62,039 nt of DNA from Nitrospirales bacterium (GTDB taxonomy: Bacteria > Nitrospirota > Nitrospiria > Nitrospirales > UBA8639): contig JALDRK010000024.1 of the NCBI GenBank assembly GCA_031315915.1, forward strand, positions 1 through 62,039, read 5' to 3'. A program made the translations under genes and the position numbers. Numbering within the stretch: the stretch's first letter is position 1; each line of letters starts with the position of its first letter. Below are positions 26,108-34,742 of this stretch, piece after piece. The notes under the pieces were generated by a model that saw nothing but the letters and a program-made list of their open reading frames with translations, was not told the origin of the DNA and made no database searches.

Positions 26108-26959
26108 TCAGAGACGTTCCCCACCAACTAATGAAACAAATTTTCGTTGAAGTTTTTGAGTCATGAGCCCTGGCCTTCCCTCACCTATCTGACAGCCATC
26201 GATAACGACGACGGGGAGTATTTCGATCGTCGTTCCGGTCAAGAATACTTCATCCGATGCCAGCAATTCCTGAAGGGTAATGGGACGAGAGTCCATTTTC
26301 TTCCCCAGATGCCTTATCAACTGCATGACATGCTGTTGGGTTACTCCCGCCAACACCTGATGATTGATCAGAGGGGTACAGACGGTATCATCCTGAACCA
26401 TAAAGAGGTTACTGGTGGCTCCTTCCATTACCATATTTTCCCGAATAAAAATGGCCTCGAAAACGCCACCTTCCTTTGCCCGCTGTTTGGCCAGAACATT
26501 TGGTAAGAGATTCAAGCTTTTAATATCGCATCGCCCCCATCGAATATCAGGAACCGTCACAACCGAGATCCCTGCATCCTGAATAGAAGAAGGCAACTTG
26601 CCGATCTCTTTAAAAGACATAAATACGGTGGGTTCACATGGGGATGGAAAGACATGATCGCGCGGAGCCACCCCCCTAGTGATTTGTATGTAGATTTTAA
26701 CCTCAGAAAGGGCACACTGGCGGATTCCGCTCACAAGAATATCGTGAAACGTCTCCCGGCCAAACGGGAGCGCGATCTCAATTTCACCTGCACTTCTTGA
26801 TAATCTAGTATAATGGTCAGCCCAAAATGCAGGTTTCCCTCCATAGGTTCGAATGACTTCATATACGCCGTCGCCGAATAAGAATCCACGATCCTCTGGG
26901 TGAAGACGAATGTCCTCCAAGCGAGAGAATTTCCCATTCAAATAGCCAATTTCTGACAC
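26108..26959 (-). CDS. PLP class IV aminotransferase (D-amino-acid / branched-chain type)
   Basis: 283 aa, normal length for the fold IV transaminase family. Features: GYLNGKF at the start, GFLFGDGVYEVIRTYGG, the PLP lysine in RCDIKSLNLLPNVLAK, and EGATSNLFMV, followed by the TGTTIEILPV end motif. The SLNLLPNVLAKQ and GVYEV wording is closest to D-alanine aminotransferase (Dat), which makes D-Glu/D-Ala; a branched-chain enzyme is the alternative. It is followed downstream by the 338-bp gap and preceded by the chagasin-like gene (6 bp). Confidence 0.85.
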   Translation of the reverse strand: MSEIGYLNGKFSRLEDIRLHPEDRGFLFGDGVYEVIRTYGGKPAFWADHYTRLSRSAGEIEIALPFGRETFHDILVSGIRQCALSEVKIYIQITRGVAPRDHVFPSPCEPTVFMSFKEIGKLPSSIQDAGISVVTVPDIRWGRCDIKSLNLLPNVLAKQRAKEGGVFEAIFIRENMVMEGATSNLFMVQDDTVCTPLINHQVLAGVTQQHVMQLIRHLGKKMDSRPITLQELLASDEVFLTGTTIEILPVVVIDGCQIGEGRPGLMTQKLQRKFVSLVGGERL

Positions 26960-26965
26960 GACTTC

Positions 26966-27292
26966 TCACTCTTTTTTCGAGGAAGGAACCACGGTGATTT
27001 CAAATACCCGGCGGTCCTCAGCGGTAAATTTCCAGGCCATTCGCTTACTGAATTCCAACTGATACTTTCCCGCTTTTAAGGCCTGAAACTCAAAGGAACG
27101 ACGTCCGGCATCGACCGCATTGTTACTGACGGTACGGAGAAATTCATCTTCAACCAGGGCAAAAACATGGGAATCATACGCCGGCACCCATTGTTCTCCT
27201 CTCGTTCGATCTTCCCAAAGGTGAATCCAAAAGGTTTCCGATTCTTGAGTCTGAATGTTTTTGGTTATAGATTGTTGCAACGGCATAGTCAT
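26966..27292 (-). CDS. Small beta protein, possibly chagasin-like (protease inhibitor I42)
   Basis: 108 aa, no signal peptide. The order ESETFWIHLWEDRTRGEQW, then SNNAVDAGRRSFEFQALKAGKYQLEF, then KRMAWKF with a closing ITVVP strand resembles the I42 (chagasin) immunoglobulin-like fold, whose three loops (NPTTGY, GxGG, RPW) block cysteine proteases. Only the last loop is partly recognisable, so inhibitory activity is doubtful. It lies 6 bp from the aminotransferase gene and 62 bp from the Rieske gene. The assignment is tentative. Confidence 0.55.
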   Translation of the reverse strand: MTMPLQQSITKNIQTQESETFWIHLWEDRTRGEQWVPAYDSHVFALVEDEFLRTVSNNAVDAGRRSFEFQALKAGKYQLEFSKRMAWKFTAEDRRVFEITVVPSSKKE

Positions 27293-27354
27293 TTCTCGCT
27301 AAAAGGCATAAGAGGTAATCGTTGTCCCATAGAATGACCGACGTATGATTTTTT

Positions 27355-27744
27355 CTATTCTCCGGAGAACCAATCCTTAGGCTGAAGATTCACCCACACC
27401 TGTTTGTCATGAATTTTCACGTCATACCGGACGACACAATACCCTCCTCCATCCGGTCCAAACCCGGAGCGCACATCAAACTGTTGATCATGCAAAGGGC
27501 AGGATACAATGTAACCTTTTAATTTTCCCTTTCCTAAGGATGCCCCTTGATGAGGGCAAATATTATTGATCGCATAAAAACGATCCTGTACCCGAAAAAT
27601 AGCAATGCTTTTTCCGGCAATTTTATAGGGTCGTCCGCCTCCCTGTGGGATATCCTCACAATTTGCGACAGCCGTAAACCCTGCCATTACAGTGGAAGAT
27701 TCTGCTTTCGAAGGTTCCATTGGTATCTTCAGGTATCTCTTCAC
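27355..27744 (-). CDS. Rieske [2Fe-2S] ferredoxin
   Basis: 129 aa, or 121 aa if it starts at the ATG at 27720 instead of the GTG at 27744; no clear ribosome site decides. The Rieske cluster is complete: C-P-H-Q in the first loop and C-P-L-H-D in the second, about 18 residues apart (ICPHQGASLGKGK and SCPLHDQQFD). It has no membrane anchor, so it is a soluble NirD/ferredoxin-type electron carrier. It lies 2 bp after the DUF192 gene. The partner oxygenase or reductase is not evident here. Confidence 0.85.
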   Translation of the reverse strand: MKRYLKIPMEPSKAESSTVMAGFTAVANCEDIPQGGGRPYKIAGKSIAIFRVQDRFYAINNICPHQGASLGKGKLKGYIVSCPLHDQQFDVRSGFGPDGGGYCVVRYDVKIHDKQVWVNLQPKDWFSGE

Positions 27745-27746
27745 CG

Positions 27747-28244
27747 TCAGGAGACATGCAAAATAAATTTCACCGTGTCTCCAACCTTGACCTGTTCCTG
27801 ATCCACAAATCCAACATTGGATTCAACGACATACCGCGCATCACGAGGCGGAGGGCCATACCATGGACAACGATCCTCCATGCATGGCATTGCATCCTTC
27901 ACCACATGAACAACAACTTTACTTTCATCCAGCCAGATCACGTCAACGGGAAATTGAAATTCTTTCGTCCATACCCGATGTGGCCCGGATTCATCAAAGA
28001 TATATAACATGGCTCCATCAGGAGGAAGAGCTGTTCGGAAGGCCAGTCCAAAAAGCAATTTCTCTGGAGTATCGGCCACCTCGGCATTCAACATCCCTCC
28101 ATTAGGGAAAGCGATGGAAATGACTTCGGTTTGCTCAGGTGCATTGAACATCAGAGCCCCCGTAATGAGCAGGAGGGCCATGACGATTAAAAAAATAATT
28201 CGTTTTTTATCCGGTGCACCCTTTGATTGCAAAAACGGTAACAT
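27747..28244 (-). CDS. DUF192 family exported protein
   Basis: 165 aa with an N-terminal anchor or signal (IIFLIVMALLLITGALM). The mature domain has the DUF192 signature: VADTPEKLLFGLAFRTALPPDGAMLYIFD, the W-TKEFQFPVDVIWLDES segment, and CMEDRCPWYGPP, in which the Cys pair and Pro run are typical. The family is periplasmic or extracellular and has no known reaction. It starts the short unit DUF192-Rieske-chagasin-like-aminotransferase. Confidence 0.85.
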   Translation of the reverse strand: MLPFLQSKGAPDKKRIIFLIVMALLLITGALMFNAPEQTEVISIAFPNGGMLNAEVADTPEKLLFGLAFRTALPPDGAMLYIFDESGPHRVWTKEFQFPVDVIWLDESKVVVHVVKDAMPCMEDRCPWYGPPPRDARYVVESNVGFVDQEQVKVGDTVKFILHVS

Positions 28245-28593
28245 TTTATCTATCGCCGCAAATCCCTATAAAGCCTGAGTTCTACATCTGGCCATGGGTG
28301 GTTTGTGTAGGAAAAATCCACAGTGGCACAGGCATGAGAGTACGATTTTTTGGTTTACCTACCTATGTGACTTCACATTTGTCCTTATTTTTCAATAACA
28401 AAATCATTGCATCCCCGACAAATCACTCACCTTACCATTGCTCAAATGTACGATTCAAAGTATATTTTATTAAGGAAGAGAAAAAATTTCCGAAACAAAC
28501 CATGAAGCTAACAGCAGAACATTTCAACTAATTTTTTACTAAAAGAAGACCCGTAATCCCCCGTATTCTTTCACACCAATCTGGAGGATTCTC
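28245..28593. other. Divergent intergenic region
   Basis: 349 AT-rich bases between the divergent DUF192 and 28594 genes. No credible gene is seen. It must hold promoters in both directions, and several A/T tracts (28390-28400, 28470-28500) are present but no clear -35/-10 pair stands out. Confidence 0.5.
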
Positions 28594-28929
28594 ATGCGTT
28601 ACCTCCCCATGCTCATCCTAACCGCATCAATCATTTGTAGTCCGGGGACCGGAATGGCTTCCACACCTGATGTGCCTACAACCATCGAAAATTTTGTTTC
28701 TCAATTATATCCCAAAGGTAGCCATTACTTTTGGGTCATTAACCAAACAACAACCGAGTCTCCTCAGGAAATAATTATCGATATTCTCACCACGTTAAGG
28801 AAGGTGCCAGATAGTCAGGAAGAGGAAAGTCGTTTTTTATTATTAATTATCCAGGGAAAATTATTCGCAGCGCAAAAGATTCCGTTGGACGCCAACGTGG
28901 ATTGTGCAAACGACGATCAAGAAGTATAA
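28594..28929 (+). CDS. Small exported protein of unknown function
   Basis: 111 aa. The ATG follows TGGAGG by 7 nt. A signal peptide covers residues 1-23 (LPMLILTASIICSPGTGMAS). The mature part is about 88 residues with an amphipathic strand/helix mix, a single Cys near the C-terminus and no recognised motif. It ends 46 bp before a strong two-way terminator, so it is a single-gene transcript. I do not recognise a family. Confidence 0.65.
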   Translation: MRYLPMLILTASIICSPGTGMASTPDVPTTIENFVSQLYPKGSHYFWVINQTTTESPQEIIIDILTTLRKVPDSQEEESRFLLLIIQGKLFAAQKIPLDANVDCANDDQEV

Positions 28930-28975
28930 GGTTTCCCCTTTATGGGAGTGTAAGAACGTAAAAAAAAAAGAAAAA

Positions 28976-29006
28976 GCCCCATCCTCTTTGAGGATGGGGC
29001 TTTTTT
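28976..29006. terminator. Two-way intrinsic terminator
   Basis: A 10-11-bp hairpin (GCCCCATCCTC / GAGGATGGGGC, 3-nt loop) has six Ts on its right side and an A-rich tract on its left (28960-28975). It therefore works for the plus-strand gene ending at 28929 and the minus-strand cupredoxin gene ending at 29031. Confidence 0.9.
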
Positions 29007-29030
29007 GTCCCTCTCATGCGAGAAACAGAA

Positions 29031-29525
29031 CTATCGGAGAATCAGCAATTGCCCACCGAGATGCGCAGGATGGAGCTGACACTTGTATTCCAGAAGAGCG
29101 TTTGTCGTCACGTACGTCAAATCGCTGATGGGAATACCAATATATTTGGTTTCTCCCGGCTTCAGTACAATGCTCACATGCATGGACGTTGGAGCAGCAA
29201 AGGCTGAATCCGCGGAAAGATCGAACCCATGTTCTTTATCCATGGCATTGGTGACTTTAATCAAAACTGGCCGCCCTGATCTTGCTCCTGTGCCTTCACG
29301 GGTCAAAGGCAGAATTCCAGTTGGAGGATACCAGATCTTTTTCCCACCTACCTCCATGGCCGTGAACTCCAAGTCCACGTTAAGGGCACTAAAATTTTGA
29401 CCAACCACCGAACCGGTTTCCAGGTCACCGATTTCCACACCGCCGGATTGCAATGCAAACGCGGCTGAACTCCCGACTGCAATGAGAACCGCACTTAAAA
29501 GGACGGATAGAAGCACTCTGTGCAT
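29031..29525 (-). CDS. Exported single-domain cupredoxin with unusual axial position
   Basis: 164 aa. GAGGAGGTAGG precedes the ATG. The signal peptide ends near AFALQ. One cupredoxin domain carries a copper-ligand His in KEHGFDL and the C-terminal loop C-Q-L-H-P-A-H-L. In blue-copper proteins of this loop length the residue two after the second His spacer is Met; here it is His. It is probably a soluble periplasmic copper electron carrier whose site may be green or red instead of blue. It stands alone, with about 350 bp of non-coding sequence upstream. Confidence 0.8.
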   Translation of the reverse strand: MHRVLLSVLLSAVLIAVGSSAAFALQSGGVEIGDLETGSVVGQNFSALNVDLEFTAMEVGGKKIWYPPTGILPLTREGTGARSGRPVLIKVTNAMDKEHGFDLSADSAFAAPTSMHVSIVLKPGETKYIGIPISDLTYVTTNALLEYKCQLHPAHLGGQLLILR

Positions 29526-29879
29526 CGCCTACCTCCTCATGAGAAACTTGTTGATAATGAAGATGTTCCCTAAGAACGCAAAACAATATTTCGATTTTTT
29601 GTTTATTCAACAAAAATTAAGAGGGCCAGTTATAGCACATGAGGTTCACCGACGCAAGGATGAATTTTGAATAGGGATGGATTGTTCGGCGTAGACCTAT
29701 CGTAAAATTTAAAATCTTTTTGTTTTTAAGGGCTTTCGCGCTCATTTCCTGTGAATGAACACTGATTTTTCAAGTACCTCATCCACTCCAATCACCTCGC
29801 CCTCACGGAGCGGAGATAAAACTTGACTAAAGAGGTCATGACTATTTCATTTTACCATCAGGCATAGAAAGCGAGCCCC
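29526..29879. other. Intergenic region
   Basis: 354 bp between two minus-strand genes, holding the cupredoxin promoter and the end of the hydrolase transcript. It is AT-rich near 29570-29620. I see no gene and no clear terminator. Confidence 0.5.
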
Positions 29880-30518
29880 TCAGGCCGTCACAAACATATT
29901 GTATTCTCGTTCCCACCCAACAGAGGACTCTGAACCATGTCCCGGCACCACGACCGTACTCTCTCGTAGTGTATAGATTTTTTCACGAATGGACCGCTTT
30001 ATAGCCTGACTATCTCCACCCCAAAGATCGGTACGTCCGATACCGCCTCGAAACAAGGTATCCCCTGATAATAAGATTCCCGGTTGTTCAAAATAAAAAG
30101 AGGATGACCCGGGGGTATGCCCTGGAGTATGCAAAATCACTCCCGAGAATTGTCCCAGCAACAGATCTTCCCCGTCCTGGATTTCTCGATCAGGCGAGGG
30201 GGCCGGCACATAGGGCACACCGAACATTCGACACTGAATTTCTAGGATATTCCACAAATCTCGATCATGAGGATGAAGGTACAGAGGCGCTCCGGTCGCT
30301 TGTTTAATCGTGCCGGAGGCCAAAAAGTGATCAAAATGGGCATGTGTATGGACAATGGCTATGACAGTCAATCCCAATGTGTCCACTTCTTCAAGAATTC
30401 GTTCCGGACTGCCTCCCGGGTCAACCACAATGGCTTCTTTTGATTGCAGATCGCCCAGGATTGAACAATTACAGGAAAGGGGAGGAACGGGAAATGTTTT
30501 TCGAACCCATTGAGACAT
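29880..30518 (-). CDS. Metallo-beta-lactamase-fold hydrolase (glyoxalase II-like)
   Basis: 212 aa from the ATG at 30518, which has GGAG at a spacing of 6; a GTG one codon earlier is possible. The metal motif is THAHFDH, with later ligands in HTPGHTPGS, LSGDTLF and VPGHG, in the spacing of the glyoxalase II / YcbL group. Short proteins of this size lack the C-terminal substrate domain of true glyoxalase II and often act as general thioester hydrolases. It is cytoplasmic and divergent from the lipoprotein gene at 30745. Confidence 0.85.
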   Translation of the reverse strand: MSQWVRKTFPVPPLSCNCSILGDLQSKEAIVVDPGGSPERILEEVDTLGLTVIAIVHTHAHFDHFLASGTIKQATGAPLYLHPHDRDLWNILEIQCRMFGVPYVPAPSPDREIQDGEDLLLGQFSGVILHTPGHTPGSSSFYFEQPGILLSGDTLFRGGIGRTDLWGGDSQAIKRSIREKIYTLRESTVVVPGHGSESSVGWEREYNMFVTA

Positions 30519-30744
30519 CACATACTCCGATTTTTCAGTTTCAATGATTCATCGAATGTACCATGGTAGCGTCCATCCTTCGATGATTTTTTCAAAAATT
30601 CTTTTTCACAAAAAATCCGGCAGAAGAAAAATTTGCTCTAAGACAAGGATCGGCATAAAATACTTAAATAAATGTACCCAAACTCCGCTCTTCAAAGACT
30701 TTTTCGTGGTTTTTGTGTTCCCCTCTTAGGGAGCTGACCTCCAG

Positions 30745-31602
30745 TTGTCTCACTTCACCTCGACCAGGAACAGGGCTTTGTCTCTTTTCACCACTATAGG
30801 TATAGGCGGGAAAATTTTCCCTTGCGCAATACTATTGACAGGCTCACTAATCGCCTGTGGGCAAGAAGCCAACCCCTTTCAAGAAGAAAACACCCAACTA
30901 AAAAAACAGGTAGCCAAATTAGAGACGGTCGTTCATTCCCTTCAAGACGGCAACAAGGTGATGCAACAACAAATTGACTTGCTCAACCACGAGGCCAGAA
31001 AAATCGCAGAAGAATACGAGGCAAAACTTCTTCAAGCCCAAAACGATCATGAGGCTAAGCTTAAGGACGTTCAGGGAACAGTAAACCAACTGACTAACGC
31101 TCCGAAGGAGCATGCCGCAAAAATTCAGGCTTTGGAACAAGAAAATCAAAAATTGGCCGGTGAAACCAAATGGTTAAGAAATCAGCGTGACCAGATGCGA
31201 AAAAGCTTAACCATCCAACAAATTGGCGGACAAACACAGGAACTGCCCTTTGGTTTCACGGCGGTCTCCAAAATCATCGGGGAAACTCTAACCAAAAACG
31301 GGTATTCGATTCTTTCGTCTATGGAAACGGATCAAAAAGCCGTGTTTATTACCGACAAAAAAACCACACTTCCCCCCTCGTTGGAACTTTCAGGTTTTCG
31401 CAATCAATATATGGTCATGATCGAAAAGGGACCGTCTGAACATACGACCTTATGGGTTCGGGCGGAATTTGAAAAAATTTCAAAAAATGGAAACATCTTT
31501 TCCGCTCCACCGACAGAATCGGCCGATATTGAGCTTCGACTCATTCAGGAAATTCATCAATCCCTCGCCACTGGAATGGGGACCCAAGCTCGCAATTCAT
31601 AA
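30745..31602 (+). CDS. Coiled-coil lipoprotein
   Basis: 285 aa from a TTG with GGGAG upstream; no ATG is available. The signal ends in a lipobox L-I-A-C38, so the mature protein is a membrane-bound lipoprotein. Residues about 45-155 form a long heptad coiled coil (EENTQLKKQVAKLETVVHSL and onward), then a compact C-terminal domain of about 110 residues with a strand pattern (KAVFITDKKT, HTTLWVRAEF). The plan resembles periplasmic spacer lipoproteins. The function is unknown. It converges on the MNIO gene. Confidence 0.75.
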   Translation: MSHFTSTRNRALSLFTTIGIGGKIFPCAILLTGSLIACGQEANPFQEENTQLKKQVAKLETVVHSLQDGNKVMQQQIDLLNHEARKIAEEYEAKLLQAQNDHEAKLKDVQGTVNQLTNAPKEHAAKIQALEQENQKLAGETKWLRNQRDQMRKSLTIQQIGGQTQELPFGFTAVSKIIGETLTKNGYSILSSMETDQKAVFITDKKTTLPPSLELSGFRNQYMVMIEKGPSEHTTLWVRAEFEKISKNGNIFSAPPTESADIELRLIQEIHQSLATGMGTQARNS

Positions 31603-31723
31603 CAGCCTTGCGAGCACCCATCGCTTTTCCTATCAAGTTTCATCTGCTGTTCTCTACGAATCTTCATGGCCGAGATCGCCATGCCCCTCGAAAAATATCC
31701 GCATCCTGGCTCATAAAACATCC

Positions 31724-33214
31724 TCAAGCGACTTCCTCCGATAAGCCAATTTCCCGACAAGACCAGGCGTATCCTTCCCTCAAACCCATGGCTTCTTGAA
31801 CAGCCACAGGTACTCCCTGGGGAAGAACAAACCGAATATATTCCACGAATCGGTTAATCTTCATCAAAAAGAAGTCATATTCCAATTCCTCGCCCGTCCA
31901 TGGCCTGGCAAACCAAAACTCCGGAAACTGTTCAAGGCGCAGGCCATCACGCTTCAACGCCTCACAACTCCGAGGAAACATGTCAGAGATGTCGCCACCC
32001 CAACATAAAATCTCATGAGAGAGATACTGAGAGGCATATACATGAATACCTTCTTTGACTTCAGATGAGATCGCCAACATATCTGTTAATTTCTCCGACG
32101 TTTCCCCACTTAAAAGAGAAACATACTCAACATATTGGCTGGCCAATTCCGGACAGTCAAAAAGCAGGGAATTTCCCTCCTCTATTTCTGGTTGAAACCA
32201 GTCGTTCCCTATTGCACATTCCCAAGCGACGGATTGCCGGTCACGAATTCGATCGAGATTTCCTCCAAACTGCTCTTGAACCCTCTTTAATTCACGGCAA
32301 ATCAGTGAAATCTCCTTGTTGTCGACTTCAAGCGCAAGGCCTTTGAGATGATACAATCGATCCTCAAGAAGAACCTTACCCAATGCCCAAAACAATTCTT
32401 GAGGAATCGGATCCGCATGTGAGTCAATCCAGAGTGGGGAGCCACCTCCAAAGCTTTGCTTCGTGTTAACCGTCACCGTGGGATGACAAGCCAAACCGGC
32501 CATATGAATTTGGACCACACGCTCAAGGGGAAATACTTCAAGAAAGGCGTCGAAAAAATCCTCAAAGGTTTGAGTGGTCCACGCACGCGAATATCGAAAA
32601 GCCGTCCACACATGTCCAAGATCCAATACCAATCCACAAGGAGCCCAATGAGTCACCTGTTGAAAAAACTCCGCATAAGACAGGTCACCTACCGCAAAAT
32701 AGGTTAAAGGGGGCACTTCCAGTAATACCAAGGGTGAGGCCTGCTTTCCCCATTGACGTGCGTCCAGCATTTCCTGCGCTTTCCAGACCTGTTGGGCTGT
32801 CAGCCTCGCCGACTCTTCCGTAAACAAAGGAGGCACATACGTGCCAAACGGAAAACCGGCTATCTCCTTTGAGGCACATTCCTGATTCATCCACCAGGCA
32901 TCCAACAACTCTAACTCTCGGGCAATCGATTCAAGCCTTATGGCTCCCAGGGAACTCTCATGCCAATTGGGCTGGGTAAACCACAATCCTTCCGCATGGT
33001 AGACCATGGAAATCGCGGGGAGACGCTCCCGAACCGTCCGAAGGGCCTGAGCATGAGCGTGGAATATTTCGAGATACCCAACAGAAAGATGATGCCTGTT
33101 CAAGGCTGCTGAGAGATCCAAGACATTGGGAGAATATATATCAACGGAAAGTCCAACTCCGAGAAACGGGATGCGGCGAGCTCTGGCATGGAACGCGTGG
33201 GAAAAGTCCGTCAC
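31724..33214 (-). CDS. DUF692 / MNIO family enzyme with long C-terminal extension
   Basis: 496 aa, GTG start. The first 300 residues match the multinuclear non-heme iron oxidase (DUF692, TIM-barrel) family, with metal-ligand candidates in order: H73 (YHAEG), E166 (LLEVPPL), D198 and H201 (LDLGHVW), H237 (IHMAG), D264/H266 (DSHADP) and E296 (LEVDNK). Known members (MbnB, BufB, ChrH) modify cysteines or other residues in small peptides, usually with a partner protein. Residues 300-496 are an extra helical domain that may replace the partner. It lies 91 bp after gltD on the same strand. I find no obvious Cys-rich precursor peptide beside it. Confidence 0.75.
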   Translation of the reverse strand: MTDFSHAFHARARRIPFLGVGLSVDIYSPNVLDLSAALNRHHLSVGYLEIFHAHAQALRTVRERLPAISMVYHAEGLWFTQPNWHESSLGAIRLESIARELELLDAWWMNQECASKEIAGFPFGTYVPPLFTEESARLTAQQVWKAQEMLDARQWGKQASPLVLLEVPPLTYFAVGDLSYAEFFQQVTHWAPCGLVLDLGHVWTAFRYSRAWTTQTFEDFFDAFLEVFPLERVVQIHMAGLACHPTVTVNTKQSFGGGSPLWIDSHADPIPQELFWALGKVLLEDRLYHLKGLALEVDNKEISLICRELKRVQEQFGGNLDRIRDRQSVAWECAIGNDWFQPEIEEGNSLLFDCPELASQYVEYVSLLSGETSEKLTDMLAISSEVKEGIHVYASQYLSHEILCWGGDISDMFPRSCEALKRDGLRLEQFPEFWFARPWTGEELEYDFFLMKINRFVEYIRFVLPQGVPVAVQEAMGLREGYAWSCREIGLSEEVA

Positions 33215-33305
33215 GACATCAACTCTGAGGATTTGGCAATGCGGAGCCTAGCTGGATATTCGAGCAGGAACAGTAAAGGCACCCATCCAAAAAGATGGAG
33301 TCAAA

Positions 33306-34742
33306 TCAGCGTTGAGAAGAACTGAGGGAACGATTGGCCTGGAGGTACTGATGGACACCTGCCGCCGCTTTCCGTCCTTCCGCAATCGCCCACACGATGA
33401 GGGAAGCGCCCCGCTTAGTGTCTCCGGCAGCAAACACCCCGTCCAGATTGGTCATGAAATGTTCATCAACCTTCACATTCCCTCTGGGGTCATATTCAAC
33501 ACCGAGGGAATCCAACAATCCTGGTTTGACCGGTCCGACAAACCCCATGGCTAGGAAAACCAGATCCACAGGCAGTTCCATCTCTTCGCCGGGAATAGGA
33601 GCGAAGGCTCCGTTTTCAAACTTCACTCGATTCGCATGCAGTTTTTCGACCTGTCCGTTGCGGCCCGTAAATTTGGTGGTGGAAATGCTCCATTGCCGAT
33701 CACATCCTTCCTCATGCGCATGAGAGGTTCTCAGCTGCATGGGCCACAAGGGCCACGGAGTAGAGGCTGCTCGCGTAGGCGGCGGTTCAGGCAACAATTC
33801 AAATTGATGCACTTCCGTACACCCTTGCCGATGGACTGTTCCAAGACAATCCGAACCGGTGTCTCCCCCGCCAATAATCACCACCCGTTTCCCTTTGGCG
33901 GATATAGGCTCCTCCTGCAAGGAATCCCCTGCCACACGTTTATTCTGTTGGGTAAGGAAGTCCATGGCCAAATGAACTCCTTTGAGCTCCCTTCCCGGAA
34001 CAGATAATTCCCTCGCCTGTTCGGCACCCATGGCCAGCAAAACCGCGTCATATTCCCGACGCAAGGTTTCAATAGCCAGGTCCACACCGACACAGACTCC
34101 CGTTTCAAAGGTCACGCCTTCTTTCTGCATTTGATCAAGGCGACGGTCTAAGACCCACTTTTCCATTTTAAAATCAGGAATTCCATATCGGAGCAAGCCG
34201 CCGATTCGGTTAGCTTTCTCCAGTACCGTTACCTGATGTCCGGCACGGGCTAATTGCTGGGCTGCCGCCAATCCAGCGGGCCCCGATCCCACAATGGCGA
34301 CTTTTTTCCCTGACGAGTCGACAGGTAGCACCGGCTCGACCCATCCTTCATCAAACCCCTTATCAATGATATTCCACTCGATAACTCTGATGGAAACGGG
34401 ATCGCTGTTAATCCCCAGGACACAGGCTGACTCACACGGTGCGGGACACAACCGCCCCGTGAATTCGGGAAAATTGTTGGTGGCATGCAAGGCTTTCAAG
34501 GCATCCCTCCAGCGCTCCCGGTGTACCAGGTCATTCCATTCGGGAATGAGATTCACGACCGGACAACCGGTAGGGCTTTGGCAGAATGGCACACCACAGT
34601 CCATGCAGCGTGCGCCTTGAACTTTGAGTTTTTCGTCGGGAAACGGTTCATACATTTCCTGCCAATCTTTAACCCGTAACTCCACGGGACGCCGTTGCGG
34701 GCCTTCCCGTTTATACTTTAAAAACCCACGCGGATCAGCCAC
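33306..34742 (-). CDS. gltD: Glutamate synthase small subunit
   Basis: 478 aa from GTG at 34742, giving the classical start [13 protein letters not shown] and an 8-bp overlap with the gltB stop; the open frame extends further upstream but inside gltB. The N-terminal iron-sulfur region has two Cys clusters ([16 protein letters not shown] and CPAPCESAC). FAD binding is [13 protein letters not shown], the NADPH site is GGGDTGSDC, and the C-terminal FAD loop is [11 protein letters not shown]. It oxidises NAD(P)H and passes electrons to GltB to make glutamate from glutamine and 2-oxoglutarate. Confidence 0.93.
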   Translation of the reverse strand: MADPRGFLKYKREGPQRRPVELRVKDWQEMYEPFPDEKLKVQGARCMDCGVPFCQSPTGCPVVNLIPEWNDLVHRERWRDALKALHATNNFPEFTGRLCPAPCESACVLGINSDPVSIRVIEWNIIDKGFDEGWVEPVLPVDSSGKKVAIVGSGPAGLAAAQQLARAGHQVTVLEKANRIGGLLRYGIPDFKMEKWVLDRRLDQMQKEGVTFETGVCVGVDLAIETLRREYDAVLLAMGAEQARELSVPGRELKGVHLAMDFLTQQNKRVAGDSLQEEPISAKGKRVVIIGGGDTGSDCLGTVHRQGCTEVHQFELLPEPPPTRAASTPWPLWPMQLRTSHAHEEGCDRQWSISTTKFTGRNGQVEKLHANRVKFENGAFAPIPGEEMELPVDLVFLAMGFVGPVKPGLLDSLGVEYDPRGNVKVDEHFMTNLDGVFAAGDTKRGASLIVWAIAEGRKAAAGVHQYLQANRSLSSSQR

